From positions 2,229,501 through 2,293,500 of the forward strand of contig CM063299.1 in assembly GCA_032173965.1 (NCBI GenBank): DNA of 64,000 bases. Reading direction: 5' to 3'. Of this stretch, positions 20,652 to 31,738 are shown piece after piece. Within the stretch, counting starts at the first letter, position 1. Every line of letters begins with the position of its first letter. The translations under genes were made by a program, and so were the position numbers. The notes under the pieces are model-generated. The model did not search any database. It was not told the origin of the DNA and worked only from the letters and a program-made list of their open reading frames with translations. The stretch is from Sitta carolinensis. Lineage: Eukaryota > Chordata > Aves > Passeriformes > Sittidae.

Positions 20652-21364
20652 ATAAGGAAATGAAGATGGAAACCAAACCGCCTCGGCAGCCGCCGCCGCA
20701 CAGAGCGGGCACGGCATGGGGAGCCTCGTGGGTACCTGGGCAGATATTTATGAAATAAATGGTAATTTGTGTAAATAAGCTATAAGGATCCCAGAATATG
20801 CAAATTGGTATTAATTTATTCAGAGTTGTACATTGGTGTGTACATAATATTTAGAGTTTAACTCCTTGCATTTAAGTTTTTTTCGGTTTTGTTTTTTTTT
20901 TTTTTTTCATTTTACATGAACATATATATTGTAAATGAAAACTATTTAGCTCTTTGTGATTGAAGGAGATATCGGTTTCTCTGTGTTTTAAAATATTGTT
21001 TATCCTGCCTGTTCTCTAGGACAATCATGTGCCACTGATAAAACAATTTTTTGGAGTCATTAAAACTAAGATTTCAATCCTTTAACGGACTTTCGCAAGA
21101 AAAAACATAAACTAACGAATCCAAAACGTAACTAAAATATTGCTACAGTGCGGGGTATAGAGAATGCAGGAATAAACCTCAGGTTTTTATTTTTCACTCC
21201 AGAACAAGGAAAAAAAAAAAAAGTATAATAAATTTAAATATCACAGGACTGTGCTCTATATTTGTTTTAAAATAAAAAAAAAAAAGATACATGATTTGCA
21301 ACGTGCTGGTTACTCGGGTATCTGTCTGTTCAGTTTTGATGAATTCTCACATCTTTCAATAAAA
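20180..21364 (+). other. TBX2: TBX2 3' UTR
   Basis: After the stop the sequence is GC-rich to 20580, then abruptly AT-rich with an A29 run at 20620-20648. Several AATAAA motifs follow. The AT-rich tail 20740-21364 resembles the long 3' UTRs of TBX2 messages. The true end is uncertain because several signals are usable. Confidence 0.75.
20754..21364 (+). terminator. TBX2: Cluster of poly(A) signals
   Basis: AATAAA occurs at 20754-20759, 21171-21176, 21227-21232, 21271-21276 and 21359-21364. The last lies directly before an A-run at the point where composition switches back to GC-rich, so it is the furthest plausible cleavage signal. Alternative use would give 3' UTRs of about 0.6 to 1.2 kb. 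Confidence 0.65.
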
Positions 21365-21779
21365 AAAAAAAAAAAAAAAAAATCTACTCGGAAAAGTCCA
21401 GCCGGCTCCCGCCTGTTTCATTCCCGCGGGGCCGCCGCTCCTCCGCAGGTGCGCAGCGCGGGGAGCCGCCCCTTCCGCGGGGCGCGGAGCCTCCGCGGCT
21501 GACGGGGGAGGACGGAGACGGCCCGGGGTGGCGGGGCACGGCCCGCCGGCTCTGCCCGCACACGGCTGGCCGCCCCCCGGCCTTCACTCGCGGCAGGTGC
21601 GCGGGGAGGGGGCGAGCCGGGGATGCGGCACCGGCACCCTCGGCCCGTGCCCCGGGAGAGCCGGGCAAGCAGCGCCGGGGCCGCTCCGGGCACGGCGGAG
21701 CACCGGGCAGGGCTGGTCACGGTGGCAGCGACGGGGACGCAGAGAGCGGGGCAGAGCGGCACCGTGGGCAAGAGATGAA

Positions 21780-22410
21780 GGGGAAGGGATGACTCGGGCA
21801 CGGCGGTGCCGTGAGGGAGAGACCCGGGCACACCGGTACAGTGAGGGAGACCGGAACCCGGGGGTGCAGGACCCACACGGTACCGTGAGGGAAGGTGACA
21901 GAGAGACCCGGGCACGGCGGTGCTGTGAGGGAGGGTGAGACCCGGGGCCCGCCGGTACCGTGAGGGAGACGGAGCGAACCGGGCACGGCGGTGCCATGAG
22001 GGAGGGTGAGGGAGAGACCCGGGGCCCGCCGGTACCGTGGAGGGAAGGTGACCTAGGAGAGGACCCGGGAACGCGGTACCGTGAGGGAGGGTGAGGGAGA
22101 GACCCCGGGCACACCGGTACCGTGAGGGAGGGTGAGGGAGAGACCCCGGGCCCGCCGGTACTGTGAGGGAGGGTGAGGGAGAGACCCCGGGCCCGCCGGT
22201 ACTGTGAGGGAGGGTGAGGGAGAGACCCGGGGCCCGCCGGCACCGTGAGGGAGGGTGAGGGAGAGACCCGGGGCCCGCCGGCACCGTGAGGCAGGGTGAT
22301 GGAGTGACCCGGGCACGGCGGTGCCATGAGGGAGGGTGATGGAGTGACCCGGGCACGGCGGTGCCATGAGGAAAGGTGACAGAGAGACCCGGCCACGGTC
22401 GTACCTTCGG
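21780..22410. repeat. 41-bp-period GC-rich minisatellite downstream of TBX2
   Basis: Diverged copies of a unit containing GTGAGGGAGGGTGAGGGAGA followed by CCCGGGCCCGCCGGTAC. Adjacent central copies are 41 bases apart (22141 and 22182). Outer copies (21780-22020 and 22290-22410) are shorter or rearranged. It generates long proline- and glycine-rich open frames on the minus strand that are not genes. Confidence 0.9.
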
Positions 22411-22542
22411 GGTTGGGGTTTTTAGTCCCCGCGTGTCCCCCGGAGCCGGTCGGGGCGTCGCGGGACGTGGGCGCGGAGGAAGGAGCGGCGCCTCCCCTCA
22501 GCGATTCCCGCGCCCGGGCTGAGGGGAAAGGCCGGGCGCAGG

Positions 22543-22556
22543 GCGCCCTCTGCTGG
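22543..22556 (-). promoter_or_regulatory. CTCF-like motif (minus orientation)
   Basis: GCGCCCTCTGCTGG reads on the minus strand as CCAGCAGAGGGCGC, matching the vertebrate CTCF core at every position I can recall. It sits about 1.2 kb beyond the last TBX2 poly(A) signal, between two repeat arrays. Binding is inferred. Confidence 0.6.
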
Positions 22557-22604
22557 CGCCGCCGCGCTCCCCCGCCGACGGTGCGGGCCCGGCCTGGCGC
22601 GGCC

Positions 22605-22830
22605 CCTCGGCCCTCCGCCGCCCCTCCGCGGCCTCTCCGCGCCTCCGCGCCTCTCCGCGGCCCCTCCGCGGCCTCTCCGCGGCCCTCCGCCGCCCTCCGC
22701 CGCCCCTCCGCGGCTCTCGCGCCTCTCCGCCGCCCCTCCGCGCCCCGCCCCTCCGCGGCCCTCCCGCCTCCGCGGCCTCTCCGCTCGCGCCCCTCCGCGG
22801 CCTCTCCGCGGCCTCTCCGCGGCTCTCCGC
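22605..22830. repeat. CTCCGCGGC-type simple GC repeat
   Basis: Imperfect tandem array of short units such as GCGGCCTCTCC and GCGGCCCCTCC, about 225 bases, extremely CpG-rich. The arginine/glutamate/alanine-rich minus-strand frame through it is a repeat artefact. Confidence 0.88.
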
Positions 22831-22849
22831 GCCCGTTCCTGCGGGCGAG

Positions 22850-24149
22850 GAAGGGGCTTTGAACCCCCCCGGTGTCTGAGGAGAGGTGCTGGGGCTGGGG
22901 TTTCCCGGCGGCGGGAGAGGAGATGGTGCCTCTGTGGTTATTTCTGCTTGCAAGGGGACCAGCAGGGTGGGAATGCCTTTCCAAGGGGAGGGGTGTGTGG
23001 TGAGTAAAATTAGGTTTGAGGGATTGTTTTGGAATAAGCATCACTCAGGATGAGCAGCGATTTAGTGGGTTGTGTTTTTAGTGAGGGGGCACAACCTGTG
23101 CTAGTGTGGGGTCTCCTCTGGGCCTTTTCTCTCTAATCCAGTCATGCTGGATTTAGGCTAAGGTGGTTGGGAAAATCACGGTGGGGATGTGGTGATGGTG
23201 ATGCAGAACATGATGGGTTCCTGCCATCCTGGTGGGTCAGGGACAGCCCTGTCACCCATCCTGGACTGGGGGCCAAGCATTGGTGCCAGCGGGACATCCC
23301 AACCTGCCCACTGAGCACAAAGCTGCTCTTCACTGTGGAGGGGGAAAATATTCTGTGAGTTCATGACGGTGACCCTGAGGAACAGTGCCCAAAGGCAGGG
23401 AACAGGGTCTGGCCCCCCTGCCAGGCTGTTTCAGCAGGAGCCGAGCTGCTCCACGCCTGCCCTGGCCATCCCTAGGCCCTGAGAAACCCTATTCAAGCAG
23501 CTCGATGAGCAGCTCCCGATTAGTCACGCACTGTGCTGGGATTTCTTTTCCTCAGCCTCTGAAAAGGCGCTGGGAGGCCCCGCGGGGGCACACCCGGCAC
23601 AGCCCCCCATGGCTCTGCTGCTCTGCTCAAGCCAAAATCTGACTTGGCCGTGCCACTGTGGGCACTGTCGAGCCACAAAAAAAAAAAAAGTTCGGGTGTT
23701 CTGGTGATGTCTGGAGTTGGTGTTTTACCACCTAAACACTGGTGCTGTGTCACTAGAGCAGCGAGATCCTTAAACACCGAACTCTTTGCTGGGGTTAGTG
23801 GTGAGTTCTGAATTTCTTCAGCTAAATGCGCGAGGTGCTTGGCCAGACACTAAAAATAGCAGAGCTGCCCTGAGGGCTTCGTGGGCCTGGTGGACAAAGC
23901 CTTGGCCGAGGAGCTGCCGTGCAGCACAATAACGCTGCTGGAAGGGCTCCATGGGCGGGTGTTTGTAAACAGGAACATGAGCTCATGCCAGAGCATCTCG
24001 CAGCCCTGCAGAGGGGGAACGCTGCCATGGCTCCTGTCCCTGTGCAGCCCAGGGGGGCTCTGCAGGACCCCTCGCCCCTCATCTGGGCTGCTGGGCCTGT
24101 GTTAGCCCAGGGCAGCTGCGCATTTTGGGTCATGGATGTAGGGCAAAGT
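22850..24149. other. Intergenic, no gene seen
   Basis: Unique-looking moderate-GC sequence with an A13-type run near 23678-23690. No exon, RNA gene or repeat family recognised. Confidence 0.5.
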
Positions 24150-24480
24150 AAGAGAACCAAGCAATGGTTGGGAGGAATCTTAAAAGCCATCTTGTTCCAA
24201 GCCCCTGCTGTGGGTAAGGACACTTTCCACTAGATCAGGCTGCTCCAAGCCCTGCCCAAGCTGGCCTTGAACATTCCCAGGGATGGAACAGCCACAGCTC
24301 CTCTGGGCAACCTGTGCCCTCACCACCCTCACAGGGAAGAATTTCCTACCAACATTTAATCTAAATCTCACCTCCTTTAGTTTAAAACTATCTCCCTTGC
24401 CCTGTCATCTGTATAAAAAGTCGCTCTCCATTTTTTTATAACCCTCCCTTAAATACTGAAAATTGCAGAAGGCACAAGAG
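24150..24480 (-). mobile_element. CR1 LINE fragment, 3' part, antisense
   Basis: Contains the characteristic complement of CR1 3' sequence: TTAAAAGCCATCTTGTTCCA, then GGCCTTGAACATTCCCAGGG, CTCTGGGCAACCTGTGCC, CACCACCCTCACAG and GAATTTCCTACCAACATTTA, closing with a TAAAAAGTCGCTCTCC-like segment. CR1 is the dominant LINE of birds and reptiles and is usually 5'-truncated. This copy is moderately diverged with no intact reading frame. Confidence 0.9.
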
Positions 24481-24559
24481 TCTGATGGACTCTTGTCCAT
24501 GCCATGGAGCTGGGCATGCCGTGCTGCCAGGATCCTGCCCCACATCAGGAGCTGCCACA

Positions 24560-25060
24560 CACAGCATCAAAACCCCCGCTGGCATTCTTAACGAGCATCT
24601 GCCAGTCCCGACCGTGCGGGCGCGGGAGCCCCGGTGCGGCGGGGCGGGCGGCAGCTCCTTCTGTCGGGCTGGCGCCGTCCTGCCGCCGCGCTGCCTCCGC
24701 ACCCGGGACAAAGCGGAGCGGGCCGAGCCCCGGGCCCGGCTCCCAATTAGGGCCCGCCGGCCCCGCTCCCCGCGGAGCGCAGGGGCGAGGGGGGCGCGGC
24801 CGCGGTCACGGCCCCGGAGCCCCAATTACCCGCGGGGCCGCCGCTCTGTCTGCGGCTCCCGATCGCGGATCAATAGACAAAGGGCAGCGGCGGGGCCCCG
24901 GCGGGCTCTGCACTCCCGGCGGAGCCTCGCCCCCCATCCCGGCCGGACGTCCCCGCGCACCTGTGCGCTCGGGGCGGGATGCGCGGCCGCGGCTCCGCAC
25001 CTGCGGCCGGCCGGGATTTTATGGGGCTCAACCTTTAACCATGGAGCCCCGGTGGGGAGT
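24560..25060. promoter_or_regulatory. Intergenic CpG island
   Basis: Dense CpG DNA roughly 4 kb beyond TBX2. No coding exon is recognisable. It might be a promoter of a non-coding transcript or an orphan CpG island with enhancer function; sequence alone does not decide. Confidence 0.5.
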
Positions 25061-25379
25061 CCAGCCGGTCTCTGCCGGTGCCAGTCACCCTTGCCTGCTC
25101 CAGGACTGAGCCTCCGGAGCTTCTGCCTGGATCCTTCCTCCGGGTACCGGCATCTCGAACGTTTTTTAGCCCCACTTATCCGGTTCTGTCCCGTTACCCC
25201 CTCAGGGGCACGGTCCTTGTCCCGGGCCGGGGCTGTGGGAAGGACGCAGCAGCCGTCCAGGCTGTTCCCTGCCACAAGGTTCCCAGAGCCACTTTGATCC
25301 GTGTGGGTGTCTGGGGGGTGGAGGGGGGGCAAAAACATTATCAGTGAAAACGCAGCTGTTTATTTTGATACGGAGCCGG

Positions 25380-25975
25380 TTCTTAGCCGCAGGCACCGTT
25401 TGCTCCGTCCTTGCTCTTCGGGCAGGGTGGGAAAGGGGAAAGGGGAGGCTCTCGGTTTATTCCGGTTGTTTACAGCGGCGGGTGATGGCGCGGGAGAGCC
25501 AGGTCCGTCGCCCCTCGGCGCCCGCCCGGGCCTTTTCCCAAGCCTTCCTCGGAGCTGCGCCGGGAAGGGAGGAGGCTCTGCTCGGCACATCCGACGGGAT
25601 GGCGCGGAGGCTCCCGGCGGGGGGAGCCCGGCTGCCCCCTCCGCCGCTCTCCTAGGGGAGCCACACCATTCCCAGCCCGCGCCTCAGGCCAGCGGCACGG
25701 GAACAGCACCGCTTGGTTGTGGGGTCGCAGGAAAACCCGACCCCAAGCCCAGTCCCGGGGTTTTCCCAGCCCGGGATGTGCCCGAACCCGGGAATCCCGG
25801 CGCCTTCCCGGCCTCGGCCGCCAGGTGGCGGAGCGGCGCCGCGCCGAGGGGCGCGCCCGGGTCGGGGGTCCCGGCAGGGCCCCGGGGGGCCCGGGGGTTC
25901 CCTGGTGGTGCAGCCGCTGCCGGCGGTCCCAGAGGGTTCCCCGGAGGCAGCAGCCCGTACGGGTGTCACTCAGTG
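25380..25975. promoter_or_regulatory. Second intergenic CpG-rich block with CTCF-like motif
   Basis: GC- and CpG-rich. A CTCF-like core CCGCCAGGTGGCG lies at 25818-25830 on the plus strand, opposite in orientation to the one at 22543. No gene is recognised. Confidence 0.5.
25818..25830 (+). promoter_or_regulatory. CTCF-like motif (plus orientation)
   Basis: CCGCCAGGTGGCG fits the CTCF core CCASYAGRKGGC with one mismatch at the third base. Together with 22543-22556 it makes a divergent pair between TBX2 and TBX4. Confidence 0.5.
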
Positions 25976-26011
25976 ATCCCAGGGGTTTGGCTTCCTACAG
26001 ACCGCAGGAGT

Positions 26012-26030
26012 GGGGGGGGGGGGGGGGGGG
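26012..26030 (+). repeat. G19 homopolymer
   Basis: Nineteen consecutive G residues followed by TGG. Capable of G-quadruplex formation, and prone to sequencing length error. Confidence 0.85.
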
Positions 26031-29000
26031 TGGCAGGTACCCCGCGCTGTGCCCTCTCTCCAGTGTATGTGTCCCCTGTGTCCTGACGCCTGCAAGGCCA
26101 GGTTGCACCTTTCTGAGGGCGTTTATGTGAGTGTCTGCTTACTTTTTTCTGTTCAGATGTCCATGGCTATACAGTGGATTGTCGAGGACCTGGCACCATT
26201 CCCCAGCTTTGTGGGTTCTGCTAAAAACATACCTACCACACCTGCAGAGCCCCACAGAATGCAGGGAATACTCTCTCCGAGGCACCTCAAGCAGCCTGAA
26301 GCAGTGATGCCCTGTGTTCTGCACGGAAGGTCTTACATTGCCCCAGGAATTAATGGATGAAATCATGCAGGAAGGGCTGCTCCTCTCCCTTTGGCATTGC
26401 TGTAGCTGGCGACGTGAGCACAGGTACATCTGTCCTTTGCCTCCCATTGATTCCTGTAAATGGCCCTTGCCTCCAGCCCTGGACCTGGCAGGCTCGGTAA
26501 TTCTTTGGAAATAAGATCTAATTAAAATGAGACAGGGCTGTCGAGGGACTACCTAATTGTCTTTGCAAAATGACCTTGTGGAGATCCTGGCTCAGTTCCC
26601 AGCAGAAAGGTGTTGTCAGTGCAAAAATCCTGTGCGGCTGGGGGAAATCAGTTAAAGACTTTTGGGAAATAATTCCCCAGGCTGGGAAATAATGAGCTGG
26701 TGGAGACACTGCAGTGCTGTTGTCCCTGGGCCAGCTCGAGCTGTCTTCCCCTTCCAGGCCATGTCAGGCCTTGGGGACACCCCCAAAATGGCTTTAAAAG
26801 GGTCAATTCCATGTGGAGTTCAGCCAAGGCCAAGGCCAACAGGTATTCCTGGGGTTTACCTCTTCTCTCCCTCTACTCCTGTCTGCCCCCATCAGGGAGA
26901 AGGGCAAGTAATTTGGCTGTTAAAGCCTCAAAGACCTCCAGGACCATGGTGATGAAACCAGATGTGTCCCCAGCTCCGTGCTCACCCCATCCCATGCCTG
27001 CTGTGTCCTGCTCACTCCACGGATCCACTGGGCACCGGGAGCTGGCACCATGAGGATGCTGAGAGGGGAGGGTGTCACCAGCCCCTCTCATTCCTCTCAT
27101 CTTTGGGAAGGTTTTGGGATGTGACCTCTCGTGGTCTCCCAGCCAGGAGGAGAGCAGCCGGCATCCACGAGAGGGAGCATTTGCAAGGATTTTTATTCCA
27201 GCTGGATTGCTTTGGTTTTCCCCGGTTGTTTTAGAGCGCCGACCATCCCTCCGGCTGTCTGAGCCCTTTGCCTGCATGGAATGCCCATTTTTCTGGGATG
27301 GGCAGAAACCTCAGCTTTCCTGGAAGAGCTGTCATGTTGTCATAGTGCCATGTGCTGTACTTTGGTGACATGAGGGGAAATTCTGCTCTCTCCCTGGCTG
27401 GGTGGCAAGGTCGTGTCCCATGTGAACAGGAGGAGGTTTTCCTCCTTTTGGCTCTATCAAAAAGGAGAAGTCCCTCTTCCTGGGGTGACTGGAAGTGTCG
27501 TGACTGGTCTTGGTCAAGTGTGGGGCAGGGCATGTGTGGCCAAGGCAGCCCCCCACCATGGGGAGCACTGGATTGTGCTTGACCAGGTCCCCAGGCAGGG
27601 ATGGCTGGAGGGACCCTCACCCAAGGATACCCCAGTGTGGCTCCTTTTGGCAAAAAATGGCTTTGGCAGCTCACACCCCAGCCTGTGGCCTGGGGTGGAT
27701 TGCTGGGACCCCATTTCAGGACTGGGAGGGGGATCCCACCCTCCCTATCTCACTGCTCCCCTCTGCAAGTCACTTTGAAACTCCACCAATGCTTGTGATC
27801 CTCCTAGAACAGGAACGGGCTGTTTATAATTTCCCAAGTGATTGCTCCAAATCCAAGGCCAAAACTCCCACTTCTGGGGGCACAGGATCATGTCCGGGTG
27901 CCTTGGTGGCCACATGAGCCGGGGGTGGTTTGGAAGGAAGATGCACAAACCAGCACGAGGTCTGGGAGGGGACGTGGTCCTGCCTCCCCCTGCCCTCCCT
28001 GAGTGTCCCTGGAGCCTGGGAGAGCCCAGACTACCCTATCTGCAAATTGCAGAGCAGATTATCAGCGAGCATGTCTGAGATTAAAGACCCCTCTTTATGT
28101 CTGGTTCCCCCAGAGCCGGGGAGGCCGGAGCTGAGTTCAGTGCAGACTCTTTGGCACCACGGGGCTGATTGCTGGGGTAACCTTTTGCTTGGCTGGGAGA
28201 AGCGAGGAAGGCTCAGACAATTTTCAATCAAGGAAAAGAAAAAAAGTAAAAGAGGAGGGAACACACAACAGCAACAACAACAGTTTATTCTAGTAGGGTG
28301 GTCGGAGGAAATTCAGGCAGCTCTGAGATGCTCCCAGTTTGTGTGATCTGGCACAGGGAGTGAGTTACTGTGAAGGTTTGTTCCTCTGTTCCACTTCAAC
28401 AACCGTTTGGTACTGGAAATTCTTGATGGAGAACACAGTGAGAAGCCCAGGGATGGTGGGCAGCATTAAACCAGCTGCAGGATGCAGAAAAGCCCTGGGG
28501 CTGCTCCTGCTTTGCTGTCCCGGCTGCACATGCAGCACATGAATCACAGAGCCTGGCGTAGGATGCAGGGAGGGCATCCTCATCAAAACAGAGGGAGATT
28601 TTTTATGAGAGTGCTCTGAGGGCTCTGCTTTAGCAAAGATTTCTCCATATTCTCCCAGGCAAAATGTGTGCCCAGCTGCTCTGAGCAAACCTCAGGCTTT
28701 GGAGGGTGCACAGCCGAGACCAGCCCAGAGCTGGGAGAGTCCTGGCCAGCCAGAGTGGCTTAACAGGCTTAGAGCAGAGTTGTTCTTATAAACAATCACA
28801 TGAATTAGCACAAATCTCATTAGATCCGTGCTTCTCCTGGCCTCCTGTGTTCCTAATGCCCCTCACAGGGGCTCTGTGCAGGCGACGAGACAAGAAATTC
28901 TTTCCAAGAAGAAAGAGCCGTGACATTTTGGGTTTGCTTTTCTCAGAACCATTTCCATTATGCTTATTGCACAGGAGAGCAGAAATCTAATAGGTAAAAA

Positions 29001-31070
29001 GCCATTCAAGGTCCTTGGGTATTTTAAACCTGATTTAAAGTTCTGGCTGCTCTGTTGAGGCAATGATTCAGCTGATGATGCCCAGGGGTGTTTCCCCTGT
29101 TGAGCAACAGGCACAGGGTGATTTCTCTGCTCTGATGTGCCCCAGACTGCTCTGCTTTCCCTTGGCTCTTGCTCTTGGCTGCCTGGTGGCCTGGCACGGT
29201 GGGGAATGGGGCTGCCTGGGCATGGTTTTATAACCTGTTCCATTAGGGGTGTAGTGGAAGAGGTGGTCAGTGCTCAGAAAACATGGGAATAGTAGATTTA
29301 GCCTGAAATGCTCTGGGAGAGGGAATTATTTTCCCCCTGTTGGTGCTGTGCATGCCTGCTGAATGCTGCCCACTCCTGGGCAGTGCCACCCTCCAGTCTC
29401 CCATTTCTCTTCCCAAAGAAACAGCACAGGAGTTTTCCTTGTTCCAGAATCACAGGGGTGAAGCACCTTGGCTGCTGCTTCAGGACCACGCTTGGGCTCT
29501 TGGGAGTCGTAGCAGGAAACAACACAGGACCTTTAACGATTAAAAAAAAAAAAATGTTTTTTACATCTCTGCTGAAAGTCTGTTGCTGCTTCACCTCTCG
29601 GCAGAGGGGAGATGTGAGCAGCTAAGGACCGGAGCAGGCAGCAGAGCTTGAGAAAGCAGCTCCCAGGGGACTCGGTCTCTGGCGGAGCAGCCCGGGATAA
29701 GCGAGCATGAGAAAAGCAGGCTTAGCCCTCCAGTCACCCTTTAGATGCGTTTCCGGCTGCTTTTCATCTCACTCCGAGTTTAAAAGCCATCTTATTCCAG
29801 CCCCGCCGCTGCCGCCAGCCTCGGCAGGGCTTCAAAGCGGGGCTGTCTGCGGCGGCCCGGGGGGAGCGGCGCGGCCGGGGCCGTGTCCCCGCGGCACCTG
29901 CCAGCCCCGGGCCGGGACACGGGCACGGGCACGGGCTGCCCTCCAGCAACCCCGCTGCACCGGCAGCCTGCTCCCTCCGGGCCTTTGTGGCTGCTCTGGA
30001 AGGCGTGGAGGGGGGACAGGGCTCTCGGTGGGGGACGTGGCAGAGGGGCGTTTTTTCCAGACCCTTCTTGTCCCGCTGGAGAGCTCAGCCTTGCAGTGGA
30101 ATCACTGCTAAGCCAGGGAGCAGTGACCTCTTGGAGTTTTGCATCCCCTTTTTACATTCGCACTCTCCTAAATTTCCTCTTCTCCCCTGCAGCTCTGTGT
30201 GGTGTGGCTGGGGACGAGCACAGCCAGGGGTGGTTGGTGACACCACTGTCACGTACCCAGTGTCGGGGGGACACCGGGGGGTCCCCTGTTCGTGGGGTCT
30301 GGCATTTGCTCCACTGGAAACAAGAGGGAAACAGCAGAGCTGTGACTGCGTTGGTCACCAGGGTGGTGGCTGCGGCTGTCACAACTCGGAGGGTGCTGGT
30401 GGATCACCCCTAGCACAGAGGGACCATTGCCTGGAGCACTGGGGTTCTCCTGCTTCCAAGTGACGGCTGGGAATGGATCTGTTCCTTCCTGGATCACGCA
30501 CAAGGGATTTCACCCCACTCCGTGCTCTGGGCAGGAGCTGGAGGCAGCACCTGAATTTGGCTCCAGGACAGACAACAGAGCGCGGAGGGGCCAAGTGGTG
30601 ACAGAAACCCGGGATGAGCTGCAAACCTCCCTGGTGCAAATGTGCTGCTCAGCCTCTTCTCTCCTTGGCTTTTTTGGTTTGTTTGCCAAGCCCCTGGATA
30701 TGATTCTCCATTTTCCCCCGGAGTTTTTGCTTCAGCAGATCTGTCGTGAGAAGTGCACTTACTGCTCGGTGACAAAACCCGTTCTCGAGATGGAAAATGC
30801 TCTTTTCAAGGAAAACATGACATTTCAATGGAAAAGTAACTTTGCATGCTGTTTCTAATTTTAAAGCTCTGCCTTGGAATGCTCCCATGGACTTTGAAAT
30901 CAGAGCTGGCTCTTATGCTTTCCAGGTTTTATCCACCTTTCCCATATAATTTCAAATTGCTCCCTCTGTTAACGAGACAATATTAATTCTGCCTTGGTGG
31001 ATTTTGCATAGACTGCTTCCAAAACACAGTTCCCCTTATCCCATCCCTTTTTTCTGTGTTTTCTTTCCCC
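26031..31070. other. Intergenic, no gene seen
   Basis: Mixed unique sequence. The stretch 28010-28240 (containing GCAAATTGCAGAGCAGATTA) and AT-rich bits at 26510-26690 and 30840-31070 look like candidate conserved non-coding DNA. A short word near 29780-29803 resembles the CR1 segment at 24180. A CpG-rich patch lies at 29800-30050. None of the open frames resembles a known protein. Confidence 0.45.
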
Positions 31071-31076
31071 CAGCTC

Positions 31077-31165
31077 TAGACTATAAATACCTTTAGGCCA
31101 GACTGTGGGAACTGCACAAAGCCTGTACCTGGCTGATGCCTCCTGAATGGATGAATGAATGAATG
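31077..31165 (+). repeat. Possible ancient L2/MIR-like tail
   Basis: Begins CTAGACTATAAATACCTTTA, continues with ACTGTGGGAACTGCACAAAG, and ends in a GAATGAATGAATG run. This order resembles the 3' end shared by old L2/MIR-type elements (TAGACTGTAAGCTC, then GGGACTG, then a GAATGAATG tail). Divergence is high, so the call is tentative. Confidence 0.35.
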
Positions 31166-31170
31166 TGCTT

Positions 31171-31290
31171 CCCGGTACTGCACCGGACTGAGATTAACTC
31201 TTATAGCCACATGCTACAAATTAATGCATCTGCTCATTCCTAAAGCATTTCATCTCCATTAAACCTGCTAGCATTAATTTCCCCCTGTTA
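31171..31290. other. AT-rich candidate conserved non-coding block
   Basis: Rich in homeodomain core words (ACAAATTAATGCATCTGC, AGCATTAATTTCC, TTAATCTGACC). No coding signal. Candidate enhancer by composition only. Confidence 0.3.
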
Positions 31291-31664
31291 ATCTGACCTG
31301 TGCCATGAGGGAGGAATGCTGGTGGGCTTTCCCCCCTCTATTCCGTGCAGTCCTGGTTTGTCCTCACCGAGTTTAACTTTCAAAGCAGAGGAGCAAAACC
31401 AACCGTGAGCCAAGTGCTGGCTGGAGCCAGCAGAGGGGAGGCGAGAGCAGAGATTCTGCCTTTCCCCACTTCGCAATAAATTTCGGGGAAGGGAAAAACC
31501 GGCTACTGGGTTATTTCTGTTAATTTCCCAAAAATTAGAGCGACGCAGTTGAGCTGATAACGGCAGCGGTGCCGTTATCGATGCCAGGCAAACCAGCAGT
31601 GGCAGATGAAACTGAGGGGCAGGCAGAGGCTGGAGGTTTTCCCCATCCCTTATCCCTGCTGAGA

Positions 31665-31738
31665 GCTGAATTTCTCCTTCATTTCTCCTTCATTTCTCCT
31701 GCTTTTCTCCTGCTTTTCTCCTGCTCTTCTCCTGCAGC
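31665..31738. repeat. 11-bp pyrimidine-rich tandem repeat
   Basis: Six to seven copies of an 11-bp unit (TTTCTCCTTCA shifting to TTTCTCCTGCT), ending CTCCTGCAG. Confidence 0.85.

Noticed and set aside
21584..23044. 486-codon minus-strand frame, Pro/Ser/Arg-rich
   Set aside because: It runs through two GC-rich tandem arrays; composition artefact.
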